Origin: Flaviflexus salsibiostraticola
Lineage (GTDB): Bacteria; Actinomycetota; Actinomycetes; Actinomycetales; Actinomycetaceae
Length of the DNA stretch: 64,000 nt
NCBI RefSeq assembly: GCF_003952265.1
Contig: NZ_CP034438.1
Location: 2,356,001 to 2,420,000, forward strand
Reading direction: 5' to 3'
Shown: piece by piece, positions 8,216 to 18,005 of the stretch
Position numbering within the stretch: the first letter of the stretch is position 1
Layout: each line of letters starts with the position of its first letter
Notes under the pieces: model-generated
What the model was told of the DNA's origin: nothing
Database searches by the model: none
The model's input: the letters and a program-made list of their open reading frames with translations, nothing else
Translations under genes and position numbers: made by a program

Positions 8216-8244
8216 ACCATATAGTTGATTATTCAACTTATCAA
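8216..8244 (-). promoter_or_regulatory. Promoter with a dyad filling the spacer (GTTGA site A)
   Basis: On the minus strand -35 TTGATA (8239-8244) and -10 TATGGT (8216-8221) are separated by exactly 17 bp. The spacer holds the inverted repeat AGTTGA-TTAT-TCAACT (8223-8238), and a third half-site overlaps the -35. This is a good operator for a repressor of the F420-reductase-like gene. Related dyads lie at 23028 and 42122. Confidence 0.55.
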
Positions 8245-8284
8245 CCATGGGTGTCCCGCGCGGGGATCTCCTCTGTCGGTTGGT

Positions 8285-8761
8285 CTATCGCCCGTGGGGC
8301 ATGTCCCGCGGCTGGGTCGAGCGGACGCCGACGATCTCGTCGAAGAGGATCTCGCCGGTCGGCACGAAGCCGCACCTCAGGTAAAAGCCCTCCGGGCCGT
8401 TGACTCCCGGGACCCACATGACCGTCATCTCCTCGCATCCACGGCTGCGCGCCTCCCGGGCGACCTCTTCGACGGCGAAGTAGCCCGCGCCCAGGCCCTG
8501 GCTGTCGGCCGCGATGTTGAGCCGCCAGATCCCGCAGCGGAAGGCCTTGATCTCGTTGTCGGGATCGAAGTTCGCCATGACGAAGCCGACGACGCTGTCG
8601 CCGCTGTAGATCGCCCGCGGCCACGCGGTCGGATTGACGTACGCCTCGGCGATCGAGTGGACGACCGGAGCGACGTACCTCTCCTGTCCTGGCCTCATCT
8701 CCATGTGCACAAGTTCCCGCAGATTGTCAGCGGTCACCGGGCGGAGCTGGAATTCGGTCAT
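8285..8761 (-). CDS. GNAT-family N-acetyltransferase
   Basis: A 158-residue acetyl-CoA-dependent acyltransferase. Motif A of the GNAT fold is visible as IWRLNIAADSQGLGAGYF (about 78-95), with Q/G-x-x-G/A binding the pyrophosphate of CoA, and motif B as GFYLRCGFVPTGE (about 125-137). The sequence is near diamine or spermidine acetyltransferases (PaiA/BltD type), but the substrate cannot be named. The gene lies tail-to-head with the preceding reductase-like gene on the same strand, 70 bp apart, with a promoter between them. Confidence 0.85.
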   Translation of the reverse strand: MTEFQLRPVTADNLRELVHMEMRPGQERYVAPVVHSIAEAYVNPTAWPRAIYSGDSVVGFVMANFDPDNEIKAFRCGIWRLNIAADSQGLGAGYFAVEEVAREARSRGCEEMTVMWVPGVNGPEGFYLRCGFVPTGEILFDEIVGVRSTQPRDMPHGR

Positions 8762-8883
8762 TCCTGAACGCTAACAGCGCCGTGGCGGTCGTGCCAGGGC
8801 AGATCATTACAGTCACATATCGATCGCACGGGTGTGGCGGCCCCTCATGGCCGGGCGGAATCCCTTCCGCTGCGCAGCCCCCG

Positions 8884-9924
8884 TCAGCGCTGCTGCGTGC
8901 GGGGTTTGATGCGCACGTTGGGCAGGGCGGGCGCCGGGAGTGGATCTGGCCTGTCTGCCGGGAATATTCCGAAGCGCGGGGAGGCCGCCCCGTCGAACCA
9001 GCGGTCCGGGATCTGGGCATCCCCGTCCGGTGCTCCGATCTCGCTCTGCCAGGCCCTCCGGTACTCGACGATCTCGTCATGGCTTCGGCCGACGAAGTTC
9101 CACCACATGACAATCCGCTCCTCGAAGGGTGGCCCGCCGATGGCGATGATCCTCGTGGGGGAGTCGCCGGCGGTGAGGGCGATGCTGGTCGACCCGGGTG
9201 GGATGTAGGCGAGCTCATCCCGCCCGACGCTCTGGTCGCATCCGGAGATATGGATTGTCAGCTGACTGGAGTCGAGGAGGATCCCGTGCTCGAAGCGGGG
9301 ATCGACGTCGAGGGTGACTGTCTGTCCGGGGTCGATGACGACCTGTGCTGCCATCGCCTCGACCCTGGTATCGATGGGAGAGGTGACGCCGGCGAGGGAG
9401 CCGATGTAGGTGAGGACCGTGCCGCCAGGCACGGCGACCGGCTGGGCGACGTAGTGCTGGGAGCCCGGCTGTGACCCGCGAACGGCATCGGGCAGCGCGT
9501 ACCAGAGCTGAACGCCGTGGAGGACCGAGGTGTCGTCCGTCGAGAATTCGGAGTGGGAGATCCCCGAGCCCGCGATCATGAGGTTGACCTCGGACGGGCG
9601 CACGATGTTCGCGAACCCGCTTGTGTCAATGTGCTCGATCGTGCCCTCGAAGAGGAGCGTGACGGTCGCAAGTCCCGTGTGGGGGTGGCGCGGCACGGCC
9701 ATGCCGCCCGTCGCCGCGACGTCGTCGGGGCCGTAATGGTCGAGGAAGCACCAGGGGCCGATGAGTGAGCGCTTGCGCTGGGGGAGGGTCCTGCGCACCG
9801 TCATCGCGCGCGGCCCGCCCAGCGGCACATCGCGCGCCGTGATGATGTCGATGAGGGAGGGGTCGCCGACGAACGCGCACTCATACTCGGCGGGGTTGAT
9901 CTCCGGATTCGTCATGGCAACCAT
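8884..9924 (-). CDS. Pirin-family protein
   Basis: A 346-residue bicupin protein. The N-terminal pirin motif is clear: GPWCFLDHYGP (about 54-64) followed by RHPHTGLATVTLLFEG (about 79-94), where two His of HPH and a later His/Glu (IEHIDTSG) bind the metal. A second cupin half and a C-terminal domain (FVGRSHDEI) follow. Bacterial pirins act as quercetinases or bind metabolic enzymes; the role here is unknown. The stop is about 120 bp upstream of the GNAT start on the same strand. ATG 9924 or 9915 may be the true start; neither has a strong ribosome binding site. Confidence 0.9.
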   Translation of the reverse strand: MVAMTNPEINPAEYECAFVGDPSLIDIITARDVPLGGPRAMTVRRTLPQRKRSLIGPWCFLDHYGPDDVAATGGMAVPRHPHTGLATVTLLFEGTIEHIDTSGFANIVRPSEVNLMIAGSGISHSEFSTDDTSVLHGVQLWYALPDAVRGSQPGSQHYVAQPVAVPGGTVLTYIGSLAGVTSPIDTRVEAMAAQVVIDPGQTVTLDVDPRFEHGILLDSSQLTIHISGCDQSVGRDELAYIPPGSTSIALTAGDSPTRIIAIGGPPFEERIVMWWNFVGRSHDEIVEYRRAWQSEIGAPDGDAQIPDRWFDGAASPRFGIFPADRPDPLPAPALPNVRIKPRTQQR

Positions 9925-9958
9925 CGTCTCAGGTCGGACCTGACCAGGTGAGGAGCTT

Positions 9959-10420
9959 TCACCGGCGGCCGATGGTCGACGCGACCGTCATGAGCATCGA
10001 CATCGGCAGGGGAGTGTCGAGCAGGTGCCCCTCGAGGTATATGAGGTGGGCGAGCCAGCCGTCTCGGTAGGAATCCGCCAGGTCGCCGAGCCCACTGTGG
10101 TTGAGATGGAGGAGCGTGCCGGTGTCCTGCGGTTCGATTCGCCACTCGACGCGAGAGTAGGGCTCGTCGGGGAACGTCCACGAGTAGGCGAGCGCGAGGC
10201 CCGGTTCGAAGATCTCTACGGTCGAGGAGCACGGATAGCCCTGCCCGTGGTCGATGGTGAAGGTCGAGTTGGGGGCGATCTCGCCGTCGATGAGCTCGCC
10301 CAGCCAACGGTGCAGTCCGCGAGCCGACGAGAGTCCATCCCAGGCGTGGGCGGGCGCGACGGTGAGGGACCAGGTCACGTCCACCCGGTCGTCATCTGCA
10401 GAGACTGTGACGAGCGGCAT
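9959..10420 (-). CDS. SRPBCC (AHSA1-like) domain protein
   Basis: A 153-residue START-like protein. The fold is suggested by DDRVDVTWSLTVAPAHAWD at the N-terminus, a mid-protein GLALAYSWTFPD strand pair, RVEWRIEPQDTGTLLHLNHSGL (about 99-120) and a long C-terminal helix. AHSA1-like proteins bind hydrophobic ligands or assist chaperones; no ligand can be predicted. It lies 34 bp upstream of the pirin gene on the same strand and could be cotranscribed with it. Confidence 0.75.
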   Translation of the reverse strand: MPLVTVSADDDRVDVTWSLTVAPAHAWDGLSSARGLHRWLGELIDGEIAPNSTFTIDHGQGYPCSSTVEIFEPGLALAYSWTFPDEPYSRVEWRIEPQDTGTLLHLNHSGLGDLADSYRDGWLAHLIYLEGHLLDTPLPMSMLMTVASTIGRR

Positions 10421-10572
10421 AGCCTCACCCTAGCGTGCGATGCTGGCCAGGACACCCGGTGTGGGAGGGATGGGCGGAGTGCCACCGCCATTCTGTGGGA
10501 CGGCATCCCGGTGACGCCGCTCGCAGGTAGTACGGTGATGGTGATCCCATTCACGCTCATCGAGGAGTTGTT

Positions 10573-11964
<1,392 letters not shown>

Positions 11965-11968
11965 GCGG

Positions 11969-11996
11969 CGGGGAGGCCCTCGGCGGGTCCTCCCCG
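11969..11996 (+). terminator. Hairpin after the malic enzyme gene
   Basis: An 8-bp stem (CGGGGAGG with CCTCCCCG) extended by a bulged C/G-rich inner stem, 5 bp beyond the stop. It is a plausible terminator without a clear U-tract. The remainder to 12116 holds no gene. Confidence 0.4.
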
Positions 11997-12116
11997 TGCC
12001 CTCGGCGCCCCGCCATATCCCGACCTCGGGCCGGAGCGTAGGCACTTCGGCCCAGATTAAACACAGGACTCGCAGTGACAATGGGCGGAACGACGCTGCC
12101 GACGATGGGATGGTCA

Positions 12117-12773
12117 ATGATCCGCCGATTTCGCCACATTGCCGCACTGCTCGCCGCTACACTCATGCTCGGTGCCTGCTCAAGCGGCTCCGACGACCCG
12201 TTCGTCCAGGAGTACGAGAGCCTCAACGGCGAGGAGGCCCGTGGCGGCAGGGCGTACCTCGAGCTCGACATCCGCGACGAGCACCGCTTCCGTCCCTCGA
12301 GTGAGGACGAGATTCGGAACCTGCTTGACGACGGCGACGGCGCCATCTACTTCGGTTTCCCGGAGTGCCCGTGGTGCCGCAGCGCCGTGGGGCCGATGGA
12401 CGAGGCGGCCGAGGCCGTCAACCTCGACGAGATCCACTACCTCAATGTGTCGGAGATAAGGGACCAGAAGTCCGTCAACGCATCGGGTGACGTCATCGTC
12501 ACCGACGAGGGAACCGACTTCTACGGGTTCCTCCTCGACGAGCTCGGCGACTTCGCCCCCGAGTATCCCGACGTGCCCGGCGAACGCCGCATCCTCGTCC
12601 CGCTCGTCGCCATCGTCGTCGGCGGGGAGATCGTCGACTCCCACCTTGGCACGGTCGAATCACAGACCGACCCGTACGAGGGCATGACGGACGAGCAGCG
12701 CACAGAGCTCATCGACCTCTACAGGGAGAAGTTCAGCCAGATCCCCGGATGCGGCGAGTTTTACTGCGAGTGA
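12117..12773 (+). CDS. Lipoprotein with thioredoxin-like CPWC motif
   Basis: A 218-residue exported protein. A signal peptide with lipobox LGAC ends near residue 20, followed by a Ser/Gly/Asp linker. The redox motif GFPECPWC (about 79-86) is the CxxC of a thioredoxin-like fold. This arrangement recalls the PedC/BrcD-type 'bacteriocin accessory' thiol proteins of Gram-positive bacteria, which form or reduce disulfides outside the membrane. Two more cysteines sit at the extreme C-terminus (GCGEFYCE). The ATG at 12117 is preferred because GGGATGG precedes it and the signal peptide begins there. The gene converges on, and overlaps by 13 bp, the next gene. Confidence 0.75.
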   Translation: MIRRFRHIAALLAATLMLGACSSGSDDPFVQEYESLNGEEARGGRAYLELDIRDEHRFRPSSEDEIRNLLDDGDGAIYFGFPECPWCRSAVGPMDEAAEAVNLDEIHYLNVSEIRDQKSVNASGDVIVTDEGTDFYGFLLDELGDFAPEYPDVPGERRILVPLVAIVVGGEIVDSHLGTVESQTDPYEGMTDEQRTELIDLYREKFSQIPGCGEFYCE

Positions 12774-13426
12774 GGTGGGCGGGATTCCGGAGCGCTTGAC
12801 CTCTGGCCGCTCGCCAGCCGCCGGATCGTCCTCAGCATCTTCCACGACATGACCGCGCTCATCACGCTCGTCGCGCCGAGCATCCGCTCCGTCCTCCGAT
12901 CCCCGGCCCAGTAGCGCTCGCGGAGATGAAGACGCGTCGCCGGGCGCCCGTCTGTCGTCGTCGCGGTCAGGTAGAAGCCCCACGTCGCGTCGAAGGCGAT
13001 GCTCGGATCTGGGTGGGTGCCGCCCTCCGACGTGACGACGAGACGTTCGCCGGGAACGACCTCTGCGACTCGCAGGCTCATCTCCGGCGCGAGGGGGAAC
13101 GGGTCGCCAACGTCGATGTTCTGCCACTCCGGGTGGATGGTGTCGGCATTCCTGATCTCGCAGCCGATGAGGTTCTCGAGGACCTCGAACGAGTAGAAGC
13201 CTGCTCTGTGCTGGCCGAGCTGAGCGATCCAGGGCCACACCGCCTCGGGCGGTGCGGGGACTGTGATGGCGCGATCGTTCTGCACGACTGCCTCCAGCAG
13301 CTCATCGCCGGGAAGCGGCAGGGCGGCCTCCGCCTCAGTGGCTCCGACCCTCGAGCGGCGCGCCACCAGCGCGGCTGAGCCAAGGGTAATTGCGGCACCC
13401 GCGAGGACGACGGTTCTGTACTTCAT
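12761..13426 (-). CDS. Membrane-anchored SRPBCC-like protein
   Basis: A 221-residue protein with an N-terminal hydrophobic anchor (about 4-25) followed by RRSR and an SRPBCC/polyketide-cyclase-like domain (about 45-175: APPEAVWPWIAQLGQHRAGFYS and later FYLTATTTDGRPATRLHLRERY). The C-terminal 40 residues hold an amphipathic segment. The start at 13426 has a near-perfect ribosome binding site, AGGAGGAATC; the upstream ATG 13471 is not needed. No ligand or partner can be named. It overlaps the convergent lipoprotein gene by 13 bp at the 3' end. Confidence 0.75.
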   Translation of the reverse strand: MKYRTVVLAGAAITLGSAALVARRSRVGATEAEAALPLPGDELLEAVVQNDRAITVPAPPEAVWPWIAQLGQHRAGFYSFEVLENLIGCEIRNADTIHPEWQNIDVGDPFPLAPEMSLRVAEVVPGERLVVTSEGGTHPDPSIAFDATWGFYLTATTTDGRPATRLHLRERYWAGDRRTERMLGATSVMSAVMSWKMLRTIRRLASGQRSSAPESRPPHSQ

Positions 13427-13554
13427 GATTCCTCCTGAGGCCACGCTCCCAGCGAGGCTGAGGATGTGCAAGGGACCGAGGTACCACTGGTCAACGATCG
13501 GTGCGCTGGGGGCAACCTCCCCCGTGCGGGCGACGACTTTGGAAGGATGGGCCT

Positions 13555-14079
13555 ATGGACGAGCCGCGACCAGCAGATTCCGATACCCGCGACTGGACCT
13601 TCGTCATCGACGAGGGCTGTGCGCAGTGCGGTTATGTGCCGCACGAGCCGACCGCGACAGTGGCGCGGCTGCGAGACCTGCCGGGGCGGTGGGCGGCCGT
13701 GCTGCAGCGCCCCGGTGCTGCAGCACGGCCGTCGGAGGGTGTGTGGTCGCCGGTCGAATACGCGTGTCATTCGAGGGACCTGCTGCGAGTCCTCGGCGAG
13801 CGGGTCGCCCTCATGCTTGACCAGGACGAGCCGACCTTCTCCGACTACGACGGCGAGGCCGAAGCGGTGCGGGGTAGATTCTGGGCGGCGGATCCAGCCG
13901 CGGTGGCCGAGGAGATTCGCCGCGGGGTGGAGGAGGCCTCGTCCGTCTACGAAAGGGTTGGACCCTCCGACTGGGAGCGGCGCGGGCTTCGAGGTGATGG
14001 GAGGGTGTTCACGATCGTTGGGCTCAGCCGGTTCCTTGTCCACGACCTTGAGCATCACCTCCACGACGTCGGCGCCTGA
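13555..14079 (+). CDS. DinB-superfamily protein
   Basis: A 174-residue helical protein of the DinB/YfiT metalloenzyme superfamily. The helices carry the expected metal ligands: GVWSPVEYACHSRDLL (His at about 64), and HDLEHHLHDVG at the C-terminus (His near 165-171). Relatives are mycothiol- or bacillithiol-dependent transferases, or of unknown function. An extra CxxC (CAQCGY, about 22-27) at the N-terminus could bind a metal. ATG 13555 follows GGAAGGATGGGCCT. The gene is divergent from the SRPBCC gene and upstream of nrdD. Confidence 0.75.
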   Translation: MDEPRPADSDTRDWTFVIDEGCAQCGYVPHEPTATVARLRDLPGRWAAVLQRPGAAARPSEGVWSPVEYACHSRDLLRVLGERVALMLDQDEPTFSDYDGEAEAVRGRFWAADPAAVAEEIRRGVEEASSVYERVGPSDWERRGLRGDGRVFTIVGLSRFLVHDLEHHLHDVGA

Positions 14080-14177
14080 CCTCGGACAATGCATCTGCCC
14101 GGCTCGATCAGTGGCTGTCACCACAGTCGCGAAGGCCTCAGAACGCAGAAGAAATTACACGCCTGTAAGCCCCGCTG

Positions 14178-14193
14178 ATACTATATGTAGTGT
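14178..14193 (+). promoter_or_regulatory. NrdR box 1 upstream of nrdD
   Basis: ATACTATATGTAGTGT matches the NrdR box consensus acaCwAtATaTwGtgt at 14 of 16 positions. It overlaps a possible -10 element (TACTAT, 14179-14184). NrdR is the ATP/dATP-sensing repressor of ribonucleotide reductase genes. The nrdR gene is not in the window. Confidence 0.7.
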
Positions 14194-14208
14194 CTGAAAT
14201 TGAAAGGG

Positions 14209-14224
14209 GCACTACATGTCGTTG
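14209..14224 (+). promoter_or_regulatory. Second, weaker NrdR box over the nrdD start
   Basis: GCACTACATGTCGTTG matches the NrdR consensus at 10 of 16 positions and starts exactly 31 bp (three helical turns) after box 1, the spacing usual for paired NrdR boxes. It spans the ATG of nrdD. Confidence 0.4.
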
Positions 14225-16378
14225 CTGTCGGAGAATGAAGTCACCACCTCGGTCATGAAGCGCGACGGGCGGACGGTGCGCTTCGACGCGACGAAGATCT
14301 ATCGCGCGATCAGTGCTGCACTCGCCGGCTGTGGCATCGAGGATCCTGGTTTCACCGAGGCCGCGACAGCCGATGTGGTGGAGATGCTCGAGGGCCAGAT
14401 TCTCGACATCCCCACGATACAGCGTGCGGTTGAGGACCGTCTCATGCGGTCCGACTACCCCGAGGTCGCCCGCGCCTACATCGAGTACCGCCACGACAGG
14501 GACGTCGAGCGGGAGAGGGCGATGGACCTCCAGCACTCGGTCGGCCGTCTCCTTCGCAGGGATCGGGCTGTCGTCAACGAGAACGCCAATAAGGACGCGA
14601 CCGTCTTCAACACGCAGCGCGACCTGACGGCGGGCTCGGTCGCGAAGGCCTATGCGCTCAAGGACATGCTGCCCCCGCATGTCGCCAATGCTCATATCAA
14701 GGGCGACATCCACTTCCACGATCTCGACTACAACCCCTTCCAGCCGATGACGAACTGCTGCCTCATCGACATCCCCTCGATGCTGAGCGGCGGCTTCCAG
14801 ATCGGCAATGCACGGGTCGAGTCCCCGCGCTCGATCAACACCGCAACCGCACAGATCGCCCAGATCATCGCGAACGTCGCATCGAGCCAGTACGGCGGAT
14901 GCTCGGTCGACCGCACGGACGAGGTCCTCGCCCCCTACGCCCGCATCAACTACGAGAAGCACCTCGCCGAGGCCGAGACGTGGGTCGCCGAGGAGCTCCG
15001 CGAGGACTACGCCATGGCGAAGACCCGCAAGGACATCTACGACGCGATGCAGTCGCTCGAGTACGAGATCAACACCCTCTACTCCTCGAACGGACAGACG
15101 CCATTCGTCACCCTTGGCTTCGGGCTGGGGGAGGGCGTGTTCGAGCGCGAGATCCAGAAGGCGATCCTCCAGGTCCGCATCGGCGGCATCGGCAAGGAGA
15201 AGCACACGGCGATCTTTCCGAAGCTCGTCTTCGGCCTGCGCCGCGGCGTCAACCTCGAACCGTCCGACCCGAATTACGACATCAAGCAGCTCGCCCTCGA
15301 GTGCTCAACGAAGCGCATGTATCCCGACGTTATCTCCTACGACAGGCTGACGGAGATCGAGGGCGACTACAAGGTGCCCATGGGCTGCCGCTCATTCCTG
15401 CCGAAGTGGGTCGATCCGGCGACGGGCGAGGCTGTCAATGCCGGGCGCAACAATCTCGGCGTCGTCACCCTCAACATCCCCCGCATCGCCATCGAGGCCC
15501 GCGGTGACAGAGATAGGTTCTGGACGATCCTCGCGGAGCGGATGGAGATCCTCAAGGATGCCCTCCTCTTCAGGATTCGCCGGTGTGAGGAGGCCGTGCC
15601 GGAGAATGCGCCGATCCTCTACAAGCACGGCGCGCTCGGCCGGCCCAAGGAGAAGGACGCGACGACCGTGACGGAATTCTTCCGCAACCATCGCGCGACC
15701 GCCTCGATCGGCTACATCGGGCTCTATGAGGCCGCCACGAGCTTCTACGGTCCCGACTGGGAGGGTGACCGGGAGGCGAAGGAGTTCACGCTCGACATCG
15801 TCCGCACCCTCAACCGATACGCGGATGAGTGGCGTGCCGAGCACCCGTACTGGTTCTCCGTCTACGCGACACCGTCCGAGTCTCTGACCGACCGGTTCTG
15901 CCGACTCGATCGGGAGAAGTTCGGCGACATCGCCGATATCACCGATAAGGACTACTACACGAACTCGTACCACTACGACGTCCGCAAGAAGGTGACCCCC
16001 TTCGAGAAGCTCGACTTTGAGGCGGAATACCCGCAGTACTCGAAGGGCGGCTTCATCCACTACTGCGAGTACCCGAAGCTCACCCACAACACGAAGGCCC
16101 TCGAGACCGTGTGGGACTATGCGTACGACCGGGTCGCCTATCTCGGGACGAACACGCCGATCGACAAGTGCTACGAGTGCGGGTTCGAGGGCGAGTTCTC
16201 GCCGACCGATGAGGGCTTCGCCTGCCCCGACTGCGGCAACGAGGACCCGAAGACCTGCGACGTCGTCAAGCGCACGTGCGGCTACCTCGGCAACCCGCAG
16301 CGCCGCCCCATGGTCCACGGCAGGCATGCCGAGATCGCCAGCCGCGTCAAGCATATGGACGAGCAGCCGTGCCAGTGA
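14216..16378 (+). CDS. nrdD: Anaerobic ribonucleoside-triphosphate reductase
   Basis: Class III ribonucleotide reductase of 720 residues that makes dNTPs without oxygen using a glycyl radical. An ATP-cone lies at about 10-95 (VMKRDGRTVRFDATKI). The central barrel follows. The C-terminus has four zinc cysteines (CYEC near 646-649 and CPDC near 662-665) and the radical motif RTCGYLG, with the radical Gly at about 689. The start at 14216 follows GAAAGGGG. It overlaps nrdG, whose activase installs the radical. Two NrdR-like boxes cover the promoter and the start. Confidence 0.97.
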   Translation: MSLLSENEVTTSVMKRDGRTVRFDATKIYRAISAALAGCGIEDPGFTEAATADVVEMLEGQILDIPTIQRAVEDRLMRSDYPEVARAYIEYRHDRDVERERAMDLQHSVGRLLRRDRAVVNENANKDATVFNTQRDLTAGSVAKAYALKDMLPPHVANAHIKGDIHFHDLDYNPFQPMTNCCLIDIPSMLSGGFQIGNARVESPRSINTATAQIAQIIANVASSQYGGCSVDRTDEVLAPYARINYEKHLAEAETWVAEELREDYAMAKTRKDIYDAMQSLEYEINTLYSSNGQTPFVTLGFGLGEGVFEREIQKAILQVRIGGIGKEKHTAIFPKLVFGLRRGVNLEPSDPNYDIKQLALECSTKRMYPDVISYDRLTEIEGDYKVPMGCRSFLPKWVDPATGEAVNAGRNNLGVVTLNIPRIAIEARGDRDRFWTILAERMEILKDALLFRIRRCEEAVPENAPILYKHGALGRPKEKDATTVTEFFRNHRATASIGYIGLYEAATSFYGPDWEGDREAKEFTLDIVRTLNRYADEWRAEHPYWFSVYATPSESLTDRFCRLDREKFGDIADITDKDYYTNSYHYDVRKKVTPFEKLDFEAEYPQYSKGGFIHYCEYPKLTHNTKALETVWDYAYDRVAYLGTNTPIDKCYECGFEGEFSPTDEGFACPDCGNEDPKTCDVVKRTCGYLGNPQRRPMVHGRHAEIASRVKHMDEQPCQ

Positions 16379-17001
16379 CGGACGCGGACGGCATCACCCA
16401 GCCGAGGCCCGGCGAGTGGGACGGTCGCGTCCTCTCCGCCGGGCACACGGCCGACTACAAGCCGTTCACCTTCGTCGACGGGGAGGGCGTGCGCTGCTCC
16501 CTCTACGTCTCTGGATGCCCGTTCTCATGCCCCGGCTGCTACAACGCGGCGGCGCAGTCCTTCCGGTACGGAACCCCCTACACGGACGAGCTCGAGGATC
16601 GGATCCTCGGAGATCTTGCCCAGCCCTACGTCGCGGGCCTGTCGCTTCTCGGTGGAGAGCCGATGCTCGCCACCCCGATCCTGCTGCCGCTCGTCCGGCG
16701 AGTGCGGGCCGCCTTCGGGGACGAGAAGTCGATCTGGATCTGGTCCGGATACACCTACGAACAGCTCCTCGGTGAGCCCCCCGACAAGAGGGAGCTTCTC
16801 GAGCACTGCGACGTCCTCGTCGACGGCCCTTTCATCCAGCGTCTCTACCACCACGACCTTGCCTTCCGCGGCTCATCCAACCAGCGGATCATCGATCTTC
16901 CGGCGTCCCGGCGGGCAGGGACGGCCGCCCTCTGGCAGAGCGGCCGGCGTGACACGGAGGACTCCGTCCCCTTCCTCGCTCCGGCACCGCCGCGCTCCTG
17001 A
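16375..17001 (+). CDS. nrdG: Anaerobic ribonucleotide reductase activating protein
   Basis: Radical-SAM activase of about 208 residues that generates the glycyl radical on NrdD. The [4Fe-4S] motif CPFSCPGC (about 48-55) has the CxxxCxxC spacing of the superfamily, preceded by FVDGEGVRCSLYVSG, and GGEPM follows (about 93-97). GTG 16375 overlaps the nrdD stop (GTGA), the usual translational coupling; GTG 16369 is an alternative. The C-terminal tail (about 25 residues, Arg/Pro/Ser-rich) is longer than in E. coli NrdG. Confidence 0.95.
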   Translation: MTDADGITQPRPGEWDGRVLSAGHTADYKPFTFVDGEGVRCSLYVSGCPFSCPGCYNAAAQSFRYGTPYTDELEDRILGDLAQPYVAGLSLLGGEPMLATPILLPLVRRVRAAFGDEKSIWIWSGYTYEQLLGEPPDKRELLEHCDVLVDGPFIQRLYHHDLAFRGSSNQRIIDLPASRRAGTAALWQSGRRDTEDSVPFLAPAPPRS

Positions 17002-17125
17002 CCGCCGGGCAGTACTACCCCGCCAACCTGGGAGAACGCCGGGAAACGACGAGAAGAATGGTGTAAACTCTCCGCTAAGGTCGCGGTCGTCTGATTGCGG
17101 TCGCCGCACATCGAATCGGATGCCT

Positions 17126-17920
17126 ATGAGAGCAACAGCAGTCCCCTCGAACATTGCGGCAACATCTGCCCTTCTCGTCGTCACGGTCGTCAACCTGACC
17201 GGGCAGATCTTCACCCCGCTGTCGTTCGTCACCCAGGTGAGCCAGGCGCTCATCGTGCCCGCACTTGCGGCCATGATGATCACGGCCACGGCGCCACCTC
17301 GCAGCAGGATCGTAAAACTGGGGCTGGTCGCCCTCCTCTTCTCATGGGTCGGGGATTCGCTGCCGCTCCTGTTGTCGGGCAGCGCGGCCCTGCTCGCCAT
17401 GATGGGTGCCTTCGCTGTCGCGCAGATGTTCTACATCTTCGCCTTCCGCCCCTATCGGCGGCGGTCCATCCTGACGAAACCGATCCTCGTTCTGCCCTAC
17501 CTCACGATCGTCGGCGTCATCCTCGCCCTCTCCTTCGAGGGTGCGGGACTCCTCTTCATCCCCGTCGTCATCTACGCCGTCCTCACGGTCGTCATGGCCG
17601 TCGTCGCCACGGGTATGGGACCGGCTGGCGCAGCCGGCGGGGTTCTCTTCCTCCTCATGAGCTCCCTCGTCTCACTGCGCGCCTTCACCGACCTCGCACT
17701 CCCGGGCGGTGCCTTCATCATCATGGCCGCCTACGTCGTCAGCCAGGTCCTGCTCCTCCAGGCGATTCTCCGCCAGGAGGAGCTCAACATGCCGCGTGCG
17801 GTGTTCCAGACGGGTCCTGACGCGACGAGGGAATCGCATCTCGACGCGTCACAGCCCGCCCACATGCCACCGGCCCCGATGCCACAGCCTGTCCACAGGC
17901 CCCAGGACACCCAGGTCTAG
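17126..17920 (+). CDS. YhhN-family membrane protein (lysoplasmalogenase-like)
   Basis: A 264-residue polytopic protein with about eight hydrophobic helices and a hydrophilic C-terminal tail (about 225-264, Pro/His/Gln-rich). The family motif FSWVGDSLPLL (about 72-82) carries the Asp shared with TMEM86/YhhN lysoplasmalogenases, which hydrolyse the vinyl-ether of lysoplasmalogens. Plasmalogens occur in anaerobic actinobacteria, which would suit an organism with nrdDG, but the substrate is not shown. ATG 17126 or 17120 may start the gene; the ribosome binding site is weak. The stop codon lies inside a 16-bp direct duplication (17911-17943). Confidence 0.75.
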   Translation: MRATAVPSNIAATSALLVVTVVNLTGQIFTPLSFVTQVSQALIVPALAAMMITATAPPRSRIVKLGLVALLFSWVGDSLPLLLSGSAALLAMMGAFAVAQMFYIFAFRPYRRRSILTKPILVLPYLTIVGVILALSFEGAGLLFIPVVIYAVLTVVMAVVATGMGPAGAAGGVLFLLMSSLVSLRAFTDLALPGGAFIIMAAYVVSQVLLLQAILRQEELNMPRAVFQTGPDATRESHLDASQPAHMPPAPMPQPVHRPQDTQV

Positions 17921-17960
17921 CCTCACCCAGGTCTAGCCTCACCCAGAACCTAGACGAGAA

Positions 17961-17988
17961 GAGGAAGCCCGCAGACGCGGGCTTCCTC
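17961..17988. terminator. Bidirectional terminator
   Basis: Perfect 12-bp stem (GAGGAAGCCCGC with GCGGGCTTCCTC) and an AGAC loop, followed by CTTT on the plus side. It lies between the convergent YhhN and P-type ATPase genes and can serve both. Confidence 0.8.
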
Positions 17989-18005
17989 CTTTAGGTGCGG
18001 TTCCC

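Noticed and set aside
12761-12773. Convergent overlaps (12761-12773 and 63083-63112) as possible antisense control
   Set aside because: Short 3' overlaps of 13 and 30 bp are common in compact genomes and no extra signal is seen.
17911-17943. 16-bp direct duplication around the YhhN stop codon
   Set aside because: Two copies only, next to a terminator; it looks like a local slippage event and nothing else depends on it.
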